Notes under the pieces: generated by a model
Databases searched by the model: none
What the model saw: the letters and a program-made list of their open reading frames with translations, nothing else
Told to the model about the DNA's origin: nothing
In this document: positions 1 to 5,913 of the stretch, piece by piece
Numbering within the stretch: the first letter of the stretch is position 1
Layout: every line of letters starts with the position of its first letter
DNA from: Candidatus Gastranaerophilales bacterium
Lineage (GTDB): Bacteria; Cyanobacteriota; Vampirovibrionia; Gastranaerophilales; JAQUYY01
Length of the DNA stretch: 8,575 bases
Assembly: GCA_028691575.1 (NCBI GenBank)
Contig: JAQUYY010000070.1
Span: 1 to 8,575, forward strand
Reading direction: 5' to 3'
Translations under genes and position numbers: made by a program

Positions 1-20
1 AGCGTGGATTTCTTTCTTTG

Positions 21-65
21 GTTCGTTTCTTTCTTTACCGTCGCAATATAAAGAAAGAAATGAAC
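21..65. repeat. Long inverted repeat (hairpin 1)
   Basis: TTTCTTTCTTTA at 26-37 is the exact reverse complement of TAAAGAAAGAAA at 49-60, with an 11-base loop (CCGTCGCAATA). Outside a single G/T mismatch the stem continues with GTTC at 21-24 against GAAC at 62-65, giving about 17 paired positions. One arm is all pyrimidine and the other nearly all purine. A second copy of the pyrimidine arm lies just upstream, around 10-19. There is no T-run directly after the stem beyond the arm itself, so it is not a typical intrinsic terminator. Confidence 0.8.
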
Positions 66-134
66 AGAAAATTCAAGCTAACGAATAAAGCCATGATTAT
101 TGAATTTATTTGATTATTTAATTTTTTATTACCA

Positions 135-170
135 TTTTTTTCTTTTTACCTGCTAACAAAAAGAAAAAAA
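135..170. repeat. Long inverted repeat (hairpin 2)
   Basis: T7-C-T5 at 135-147 pairs perfectly over 13 bases with A5-G-A7 at 158-170, leaving a 10-base loop ACCTGCTAAC. A further A7-G-A5 run follows at 180-192 and could compete for the left arm. The design resembles hairpin 1 (a pyrimidine arm with isolated C, a short mixed loop, a purine arm with isolated G), suggesting both belong to one composite element. Confidence 0.8.
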
Positions 171-228
171 CCGTAACCGAAAAAAAGAAAAACCCTGCTT
201 ATCAAAACGGCTATTATAATTTCAGAAC

Positions 229-271
229 AAATTTTTTGAAACTCGCTAAAGCTCAAACAGTCAAAAAATTT
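229..271. repeat. Inverted repeat with 21-base loop (hairpin 3)
   Basis: AAATTTTTTGA at 229-239 is the exact reverse complement of TCAAAAAATTT at 261-271. The 21-base loop is less AT-rich and contains CTCGCTAAAGCTC. Read on the minus strand the segment is open and encodes the phrase KFFDCLSFSEFQKI. I take this to be fortuitous reading through a repeat, because no start, ribosome-binding site or longer frame supports it. Confidence 0.7.
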
Positions 272-323
272 TATTTCTAAAATTATATATCCGTAATAAA
301 TCTACTATGCCAAAGGCGTTTTA

Positions 324-338
324 CAAGGCTTTGCCTTG
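324..338. repeat. Short GC-richer hairpin
   Basis: CAAGGC at 324-329 pairs with GCCTTG at 333-338 around a TTT loop. It is the most stable short stem in the left region. The nearest T-run on the plus strand (356-361) starts 17 bases after the stem, too far for a standard intrinsic terminator, so the role is unclear. Confidence 0.5.
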
Positions 339-531
339 CTTAAACTGAAAATTTCTTTTTTTGTTGACTTTATTAAAAACTGTTATTTTTACATAATATT
401 TATTATAGGACATTAGTTAAATTAAATTGCAAAATAATCAAACTCAAATGTAAATTAGTTTATATGCTTTATTGTAATTTTAAAACTTTGTTCATATCAT
501 TATTAATGACGATATTTAAAAAAGATTAAAA

Positions 532-1398
532 ATGAAAGTAAAAAAACGAATTTTTTTTAAAAATATATTTAAAAATATATTTATAGATGATTTTTTTGGT
601 ATGTCATCAGAAATGGCATTTAATTTTCTATTGGCGATATTTCCTTTTATAATTTGTCTTATAGCTGTTTTTGGGTTGGTTACAGACGAAAATATTATCG
701 ATCAAATTATAAAAATATTAACTCCTTTTATGCCGTCAAATATAACTTTATTAATAAAAAATGTATTAAGTGAAATAACAAAAATCAATTCCGGCGGACT
801 TTTAACATTTGGTTTTCTTGCAGCTGCGTGGATGGCTACAAATGGCATGGCTACTATGATAAAAGGATTGAACAGGGCTTATAATGTTGTAGAGACAAGA
901 TCTTTTTGGAAAACAAGATGGCTTGCATTTATTATGTTAATAATTATGGGGTTTGTTATTTTTGTTTCGGTAAACTTAATTATTCTTGGAACAACAATTT
1001 TAAAAGTTATCGACAGTCATATTCATATTCCTTATTATGTTGAATTTACAGTATTATTAGTCAGATGGCCCATATCATTTTTTACTCTATTCACAATGGC
1101 TTATCTTGTTTATTATTTTGTCCCAAATGTCAAGGTAAATAAAAAAATACATTCAATTTCAGTTATCCCCGGAACCCTATTCTTTTGTGTATTTTGGTTA
1201 TTGGTTTCATGGCTATTCGGACTTTACGTCGAAAATTTCGGTAGATTCAACCAAGTATACGGTACGCTTGGAGCTGTTGTTGTTCTTATGGTTTGGTTAT
1301 ATCAAACTTCGTTAATGATTTTGATAGGTGGAGAAATAAATTCTCAAGTTTACAAAATCATTACAAAAAAGACCCAAAAAAATGTTGTTGCGATATAA
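532..1398 (+). CDS. YihY/BrkB-family inner-membrane protein
   Basis: A 288-residue integral membrane protein of the YihY/virulence-factor BrkB family (once mislabelled ribonuclease BN). The molecular function of this family is not settled, so I assign none. Family signs are the early GMSSEMAFNFLLAIFPF segment (residues 23-39) and the C-terminal YGTLGAVVVLMVWLYQ stretch followed by ILIGGEINSQ, the usual last helix and exit motif. Six hydrophobic segments can be placed near residues 28-50, 88-110, 129-157, 178-198, 209-232 and 243-268. The N terminus is lysine-rich and probably cytoplasmic. Length matches the family. The ATG has only a weak upstream purine stretch (AAAGA) and no clear Shine-Dalgarno sequence. 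The glycosyltransferase gene follows after 33 bases on the same strand, so co-transcription is possible but not shown. Confidence 0.88.
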   Translation: MKVKKRIFFKNIFKNIFIDDFFGMSSEMAFNFLLAIFPFIICLIAVFGLVTDENIIDQIIKILTPFMPSNITLLIKNVLSEITKINSGGLLTFGFLAAAWMATNGMATMIKGLNRAYNVVETRSFWKTRWLAFIMLIIMGFVIFVSVNLIILGTTILKVIDSHIHIPYYVEFTVLLVRWPISFFTLFTMAYLVYYFVPNVKVNKKIHSISVIPGTLFFCVFWLLVSWLFGLYVENFGRFNQVYGTLGAVVVLMVWLYQTSLMILIGGEINSQVYKIITKKTQKNVVAI

Positions 1399-1420
1399 TA
1401 TACTTGGATCTAGAAAATAC

Positions 1421-1434
1421 GGAGTTCTACTTTG
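1421..1434 (+). promoter_or_regulatory. Ribosome-binding site fixing a TTG start
   Basis: GGAG at 1421-1424 stands seven bases before the TTG at 1432-1434. An in-frame TAG at 1411-1413 rules out a longer reading with an upstream ATG. The next in-frame Met is residue 38, inside the second membrane segment. TTG is therefore the best start for the glycosyltransferase. Confidence 0.75.
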
Positions 1435-2745
1435 AAAGACAGATTTACCCTTGTTTTATTGTTTGTTAGTTTATGGGTATTTTTGGTTATATTCCAAAAA
1501 TTAATTCCGATTGAATCTAATCTTGTTATTTTGTTTAGTTTTATGGTAGCTTACACTCTTTATACAAATGCAGCTTTTAAGCATCAGAGAAGGAAGTATA
1601 AAAAAAATCCTCCTAAATTGGATACTTCATATAAACCTTTTGTAAGTATCTTAATTCCCGGACACAATGAAGAACTGGTTTTTGTTGATACAGTTCAAAA
1701 TATTCTAAATCTTGATTATGCAAATTATGAAATAATTTTAATTGATGATAGAAGTACTGATAATACGGCGGATGTAATTAAACAATTAGAAAAAAATTAT
1801 CCGGACAAGATAAGAGCTGTTATACGTGAAATGAGTGCGTTTCCCGGAAAATCGGCTGTTCTTAACGATGTTTTATTAATGAGCAAAGGAGATGTCATTT
1901 GTGTTTTTGATGCAGATGCCAGAATAAAACCCGGTTTTCTTAATAAATTATTGCCTTACTTAGCTCCGGAAGATGTTGGTGCTGTTCAGGCAAGAAAAAT
2001 TATTAATAATAAACATATAAACTTTTTAACGAGATGCCAAAACAATGAATATTCATTGGACTGTCATTTTCAGCTTGGCAGGGACAGTATAAAAGGTGCG
2101 GTTGAACTTAGAGGAAATGGCCAACTCATAAAAAAAGAAGCTTTGCTTGATGTTAACGGATGGAATAACTATTCAGTTACGGATGATTTGGATTTATCAA
2201 CCAAATTGCACCTAAAACGTTGGGACGTAAGGTATTGTATAGATGCTGAAGTTTATGAAGAAGGTGTTACGAGATTTATTCCTTTATTAAAACAAAGAAG
2301 AAGGTGGGTAGAAGGCAGTATTAGACGTTATTTGGACTATTTTATGGATGTGCTGTTTTCTAAAGATATTTCTCTTCGTGTAAGTTTTGATATGTGGGCT
2401 TATATTGTCGAATTCGTCCTTCCTATATGGCTTTTTCTTGAATGGAGTATCCAAAGTTTCAAGTTTATAAAAGGATATGAACATAACATACTATCATCAA
2501 GCATTGTATTAGTGGGTTTATGTCTATTTTTTCTATCAGGACTGGTCTATAGTCTTAGAAAATATGATAATTTATCATTAGTGCAAGCTATTAAGCAATC
2601 AATTGAAACTTGTTTTTATTTGGTGATTGTTTGGACTCCGCTAGTAACAATTATTGCATTGAAAATTCTTTTTATGAAAAGAACCATGGATTGGGGCAAA
2701 ACCTCTCATGGATTGGAAGTAGAAAAACAATTAGAAACAGCTTAA
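1432..2745 (+). CDS. Membrane GT2 glycosyltransferase, polysaccharide synthase type
   Basis: A 437-residue processive-type family 2 glycosyltransferase, in the broad group that includes PgaC/IcaA, hyaluronan synthase and cellulose synthase. It should use a nucleotide sugar on the cytoplasmic face and pass a growing polymer or a lipid-linked sugar through the membrane. Two N-terminal hydrophobic segments (about 5-25 and 29-49) precede the GT-A domain (about 69-300). Visible motifs are IPGHNEE (75-81), IDDRS with D105/D106, DADA at D160/D162, GNGQ, TDDLD at 250-254 (TED-like, catalytic base region) and QRRRW at 288-292, the acceptor-site signature of processive synthases. Three or so more membrane segments follow (about 313-340, 350-373, 388-413). 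Donor sugar and product cannot be told from sequence. No PilZ domain, deacetylase or export partner is present in the window. Translation starts at TTG with a good ribosome-binding site. The hisC fusion begins six bases after the stop. Confidence 0.88.
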   Translation: MKDRFTLVLLFVSLWVFLVIFQKLIPIESNLVILFSFMVAYTLYTNAAFKHQRRKYKKNPPKLDTSYKPFVSILIPGHNEELVFVDTVQNILNLDYANYEIILIDDRSTDNTADVIKQLEKNYPDKIRAVIREMSAFPGKSAVLNDVLLMSKGDVICVFDADARIKPGFLNKLLPYLAPEDVGAVQARKIINNKHINFLTRCQNNEYSLDCHFQLGRDSIKGAVELRGNGQLIKKEALLDVNGWNNYSVTDDLDLSTKLHLKRWDVRYCIDAEVYEEGVTRFIPLLKQRRRWVEGSIRRYLDYFMDVLFSKDISLRVSFDMWAYIVEFVLPIWLFLEWSIQSFKFIKGYEHNILSSSIVLVGLCLFFLSGLVYSLRKYDNLSLVQAIKQSIETCFYLVIVWTPLVTIIALKILFMKRTMDWGKTSHGLEVEKQLETA

Positions 2746-2751
2746 ATTATT

Positions 2752-4494
2752 ATGATTAAACCAAAAAAAAATATTTTAAATGCTAAAGGCTATGATATTC
2801 CTTTGTTTGCTGAAGATTATGAGATAAAACTTGATTTAAATGAAAATCTCATTGGTCCATCACCTAAAGTAGTAAAAACATTAAGGAATATTTCTGCCGA
2901 TGATATTAAATTTTACCCTGTATATGGTGATTTAATTAAAAAAATCGCTGATTTGAACTGCGTTGAAATTGACATGATTTTGCCTACTAACGGTGCAGAT
3001 GAAGCTTTGAACTACATAATTCAAACATTTATTGAAGCTGAAGACGAGATTTTGACAGTCAATCCAACGTTTACTATGCCTCAAATTTACGCAAAATCAA
3101 GCGGCTGCAAATTCGTGGAAGTTCCGTATCAAGAAAAATGGATTTTCCCGATTGATGAGTTTTTAAAAAAAATCAATGAAAAAACTAAACTTATCCTTAT
3201 TACAACTCCAAATAGCCCCACGGGAGAAGCTATTTCGGATGAAAATCTTTTAAAAATCATTGATAATGCTAAAAATAGTATTATTTTGATAGATGAAACT
3301 TACACAAATTATACCGGAAAATCCTATGCGAATTTGGTCAAACCTCATTCAAATGTAATTGTTGTTAAATCAATGTCGAAAGACTTTGCTATTGCAGGCT
3401 TAAGGCTTGGTTACATTATTTCTGACGCTCAAAATATTGAGTATGTCAGAAGAATCTCAAGTCCTTTTAGTGTAAATGTTTTAGCGGCAAAAGCAGCGGT
3501 AGCGGCATTAAACGATATTGAACACTTTGAATATGTAAAAAAACAGGTTGAAGAAGCTAAAAAAGTATTAACAGAAGGATTTAAGCCATATTGTGAAAAG
3601 ATTTACCCTACAGCAGCCAACTTTTTATGCGTTAATTTTGGTAAAAAAGCTGAGTATATTTACAATAAACTTCTAAATAACGGCGTTAAGGTAAAATTCT
3701 TTAAAGATACAAAGTATTTAGAAAATCACTTCAGAATCTCAATTCCGTCTCCAAATCAGGCTAAAAAAGTTATTGATATTTTAAATGATAGAAAAGACTT
3801 GATAATTTTCGATATGGACGGTGTTCTTGTTGATACAAGCAATTCTTATCGAATGGCAATTAAAAAAACTTTTGAATTTTTTGCAAAAAAAGAAATAACT
3901 TTTGATAAAATTCAAAAAGCTAAAAATCAAGGCGGGCTTAATAATGACTGGGATTTAACAGAATTTTTGCTAAAAAATGAAGGTTTTGAAATTCCAAAAC
4001 ATGAAATTATCGATAGATTTCAAGAATTTTACCTCGGAAGTAGTGAAAATGGCTTGATTAATACTGAAAAATTGATTATTTCAACAAAAGAATTAAAAGA
4101 ATTAGCAAAAACTTATGAGCTTGCAATTTTCACGGGAAGACCCCGTAAAGAGGCTTTATTGGCTATAAAACAGCATAATTTGGAAAAAATATTTAATTAC
4201 ATTGTTGCAATGGAGGATGTTCCTACAAGAAAACATAAACCTGATTCTTGGGGGATAAATCATATTTTATCCGTAATAAAGCCTAATAATGCTTATTATT
4301 TAGGAGATACTCCGGACGATATGATTTGTGCAAAAAGTGCTAATATCAAAGGAATTGGGGTTTTGCCTCCTCAAGATAAGAGCGAAGAGTTAAAATCAGC
4401 GTTACAAAATGAAAAAGCTATGTTAATATTAGAAAAAACAAACGATTTACTTAAAATTCTTGGAGAAATAGAAAAATGCGCAAAAGCCGGGTAG
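2752..4494 (+). CDS. hisC: Histidinol-phosphate aminotransferase fused to HAD phosphatase
   Basis: A 580-residue two-domain protein. Residues 1-345 are a fold-type I PLP aminotransferase of the HisC group: LDLNEN near the start, NSPTGE with N154, DETY with PLP-binding D181, the SMSKDF lysine K210 that forms the Schiff base, AGLRLGY, and FRIS with the carboxylate-binding R328. It should convert imidazole acetol phosphate plus glutamate to histidinol phosphate. Residues about 349-580 are a complete HAD subfamily I-type phosphatase: nucleophile D354 and acid/base D356 in DMDGVLVDTS, T461 in FTGRP, K496 in KHKP, and GDTPDDM with D519 and D523. The roughly 95 residues after motif I would form a helical cap. 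Histidinol-phosphate phosphatase, the next step, is the obvious inferred activity, since no other phosphatase is nearby. The join has almost no linker. No Shine-Dalgarno sequence precedes the ATG six bases after the glycosyltransferase stop, suggesting translational coupling. The 3' end overlaps hisB by 19 bases. Confidence 0.9.
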   Translation: MIKPKKNILNAKGYDIPLFAEDYEIKLDLNENLIGPSPKVVKTLRNISADDIKFYPVYGDLIKKIADLNCVEIDMILPTNGADEALNYIIQTFIEAEDEILTVNPTFTMPQIYAKSSGCKFVEVPYQEKWIFPIDEFLKKINEKTKLILITTPNSPTGEAISDENLLKIIDNAKNSIILIDETYTNYTGKSYANLVKPHSNVIVVKSMSKDFAIAGLRLGYIISDAQNIEYVRRISSPFSVNVLAAKAAVAALNDIEHFEYVKKQVEEAKKVLTEGFKPYCEKIYPTAANFLCVNFGKKAEYIYNKLLNNGVKVKFFKDTKYLENHFRISIPSPNQAKKVIDILNDRKDLIIFDMDGVLVDTSNSYRMAIKKTFEFFAKKEITFDKIQKAKNQGGLNNDWDLTEFLLKNEGFEIPKHEIIDRFQEFYLGSSENGLINTEKLIISTKELKELAKTYELAIFTGRPRKEALLAIKQHNLEKIFNYIVAMEDVPTRKHKPDSWGINHILSVIKPNNAYYLGDTPDDMICAKSANIKGIGVLPPQDKSEELKSALQNEKAMLILEKTNDLLKILGEIEKCAKAG

Positions 4495-5060
4495 AAAGAA
4501 AAACTAACGAAACAGAAATTAAGGTTGATTTAAATCTTGATGGAACAGGTATTAGAACTGTTAATACAGGGATTAAATTTTTTGATCATATGTTAGAACA
4601 GCTTGCTGCACATGGTTTTTTTGATTTAACCATAATTGCAAATTCATTGGATGAAGATACTCACCATGTTGTTGAAGATGTTGCTATTACTTTAGGTCAG
4701 GCATTTTTAAAAGCTCTTGGCGATAAAAAAGGCATCAAAAGATATGGAAATAAGCTTATACCGATGGATGAGGCTTTAACGCTTACTTCCGTTGATATTA
4801 GCGGAAGACCTTATTGCAATTGTGATTTTGATTTCAATGAAGAGAAGGTTAGTGATTTTGAAACAGTTTTAACAAAACACTTTTTTTCAAGTTTTGCAAT
4901 AGAAAGCAAGATTACATTACACATAAAAACTATGTATGGCGATGATGTTCATCATAAAATTGAATCAATTTTTAAATCTTTTGCACGAGCCTTAAATCAA
5001 GCTGTCAGCATTGATGAACAACATAAAGACATAATGCCTTCAACCAAAGGAATGCTATGA
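4476..5060 (+). CDS. hisB: Imidazoleglycerol-phosphate dehydratase
   Basis: A 194-residue monofunctional IGPD, the usual length for the stand-alone enzyme. It dehydrates imidazole glycerol phosphate to imidazole acetol phosphate, the sixth step of histidine synthesis, in the cytoplasm. Family signatures are FFDHMLEQLAAHG (35-47), the metal-binding DTHHVVED motif (H63, H64, E67) and its counterpart DVHHKIES (H159, H160, E163), RYG, MDEALTL, DISGRPY, and the C-terminal STKGML. The ATG lies inside the end of the hisC fusion, with GGAG at 4462-4465 ten bases upstream, also within that gene. The stop overlaps the hisH start in ATGA. Unlike enterobacterial HisB it has no N-terminal phosphatase domain. 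Here the phosphatase-like domain is attached to HisC instead. Confidence 0.96.
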   Translation: MRKSRVERKTNETEIKVDLNLDGTGIRTVNTGIKFFDHMLEQLAAHGFFDLTIIANSLDEDTHHVVEDVAITLGQAFLKALGDKKGIKRYGNKLIPMDEALTLTSVDISGRPYCNCDFDFNEEKVSDFETVLTKHFFSSFAIESKITLHIKTMYGDDVHHKIESIFKSFARALNQAVSIDEQHKDIMPSTKGML

Positions 5061-5653
5061 AAATAACGGTTGTGGATTATGGTGCAGGAAATTTAAAGAG
5101 TATAACCAATATGCTCGAAAATTTAGGCTGTGAGTATATTTTAACCGATAATCCCGATGAAATATTAAAAGCGGAGCGAATAATATTCCCTGGGCAAGGT
5201 CATTTTGAGCAGGCAATGAAAATGCTTAATAAAAAAGGATTAGCAGATTGTATTAAAAAATCTGTTGAAAAAGGTATTCCTTTTTTGGGTATTTGTCTTG
5301 GGCTTCAGATACTTTTTGAAGAAAGTGAAGAAGCACCCGGTGTAAAAGGTTTAAGTATTTTAAAAGGAAAAGTAAAAAAATTCACCGAAGGTAAAATTCC
5401 TCAAATCGGCTGGAATAGGCTTAAAATAACTAAAAATAATACTTTTTTAACCAATGATTATTATTATTTTGTAAATTCATACTATGTAAAACCTGATGAC
5501 AAATGGATTGTTTCTGCTTATGCCAATTATCATATGGATTTTGCAGCCGCAGTTGAGTATAAAAACCTTGTTGCTATGCAATTTCATCCCGAAAAAAGCG
5601 GGGAAATCGGCTATATAACTTTGCAAAAATGGTTAAATTATAAAGCAAATTAA
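5057..5653 (+). CDS. hisH: IGP synthase glutamine amidotransferase subunit
   Basis: A 198-residue class I glutamine amidotransferase that hydrolyses glutamine and channels ammonia to HisF, which makes imidazole glycerol phosphate and AICAR. The N terminus VVDYGAGNLKSI and the triad are intact: C80 in GICLGLQ, H177 and E179 in QFHPEKSG. PQIGWN and YYFVNSYYV are also typical. The oxyanion strand reads PGQG (45-48), whereas the family norm is PGVG, a notable change at residue 47. Translation is coupled to hisB through the ATGA overlap, helped by AAAGGA at 5046-5051. HisF and HisA are not next to it: the next gene is convergent. The stop codon overlaps the stop of the small minus-strand gene in TTAA. 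Confidence 0.95.
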   Translation: MKITVVDYGAGNLKSITNMLENLGCEYILTDNPDEILKAERIIFPGQGHFEQAMKMLNKKGLADCIKKSVEKGIPFLGICLGLQILFEESEEAPGVKGLSILKGKVKKFTEGKIPQIGWNRLKITKNNTFLTNDYYYFVNSYYVKPDDKWIVSAYANYHMDFAAAVEYKNLVAMQFHPEKSGEIGYITLQKWLNYKAN

Positions 5654-5668
5654 ATAATATTGCTTTTT
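5642..5668 (+). terminator. Weak candidate terminator after hisH
   Basis: AAAGCAA at 5642-5648 pairs with TTGCTTT at 5660-5666 around an 11-base loop, and a run of five T ends at 5668. The stem has only two G-C pairs and its left arm lies in the last codons of hisH. It may end the histidine transcript, but the low stability makes this tentative. Confidence 0.3.
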
Positions 5669-5841
5669 ACAACAAAGTTATTTTTTATATTCAGTAATCT
5701 ATATTTAAATTTTAAATTGTTTTTTATAGTCAAACTTTTTGTAACAATTTCCTCAACAGGATCCGCATCAAAATATTCTTTTGAATATTCATTCAAATAC
5801 TTTTCAAATTGTTTGCTAAACATATTATCCTCTTCCGTCAT
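5650..5841 (-). CDS. Small hypothetical protein
   Basis: A 63-residue soluble, charged protein that I do not recognise. It has an acidic N terminus (MTEEDN), an amphipathic stretch FSKQFEKYLNEYSKEYF likely to be helical, and a lysine/asparagine-rich C terminus. There is no signal peptide or membrane segment. Support for its being real is an AGAGGA six bases before the ATG and a composition like a normal protein. The overlapping plus-strand frame is a phenylalanine-rich shadow. A second ATG 18 bases in (5823) has its own identical AGAGGA four bases upstream, so a 57-residue version is equally possible. The gene lies downstream of the pilin gene on the same strand, and its stop overlaps that of hisH. 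Confidence 0.5.
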   Translation of the reverse strand: MTEEDNMFSKQFEKYLNEYSKEYFDADPVEEIVTKSLTIKNNLKFKYRLLNIKNNFVVKSNII

Positions 5842-5853
5842 TTATTATCCTCT
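5824..5853 (-). promoter_or_regulatory. Duplicated ribosome-binding site before small gene
   Basis: ATTATCCTCT (plus-strand reading) occurs at 5824-5833 and again at 5844-5853, 20 bases apart. On the minus strand each copy reads AGAGGATAAT and precedes an in-frame ATG, at 5841 and 5823. Either can drive the small gene. Confidence 0.5.
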
Positions 5854-5860
5854 AGTTTAG

Positions 5861-5878
5861 AAAAACAATTTAAAATTG
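5861..5878 (-). terminator. Weak candidate terminator after pilin gene
   Basis: On the minus strand CAATTT and AAATTG form a near-continuous palindrome (5866-5878), followed immediately by five T (5865-5861). The hairpin is AT-only apart from its two closing G-C pairs. It lies between the pilin stop and the small gene, the right place for termination, but could be a chance AT palindrome. Confidence 0.28.
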
Positions 5879-5913
5879 CTAAATTCAAAAAAATTATATT
5901 TTGTTACATTAAT

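Larger units (their letters stand above)
1..531. other. Intergenic region with nested AT-rich inverted repeats
   Basis: I find no convincing gene here. The first 350 bases are packed with inverted repeats (listed separately) made of homopurine and homopyrimidine runs, plus short direct copies of TTTCTTTCTTT. Bases 351-531 are very AT-rich and should contain the promoter and leader of the downstream membrane-protein gene. No pair of -35 and -10 boxes with normal spacing stands out: TTGACT at 364-369 has no good -10 box 16-18 bases downstream. The hairpin-rich part may be a dispersed intergenic repeat or the remains of one, which is inference. The left edge of the window may cut this region. 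Confidence 0.6.

Noticed and set aside
307..348. Micro-ORF MPKAFYKALPCLN
   Set aside because: Thirteen codons spanning the CAAGGC/GCCTTG hairpin, no ribosome-binding site, and most likely part of the repeat block.
1..350. CRISPR array or insertion-sequence end
   Set aside because: There are no regularly spaced identical repeats, no transposase remnant and no target-site duplication visible.
364..393. TTGACT as a -35 box for the YihY gene
   Set aside because: No acceptable -10 hexamer lies 16-18 bases downstream, and the region is too AT-rich for such matches to mean much.
2287..2484. 65-codon minus-strand frame inside the glycosyltransferase gene
   Set aside because: It lies wholly within a gene with clear GT2 motifs, and its product has no recognisable features.
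5660..5860. 66-codon plus-strand frame opposite the small hypothetical gene
   Set aside because: The product is a Phe/Leu/Ser-rich reverse reading with no ribosome-binding site. The opposite strand has a better start signal and a more protein-like composition.
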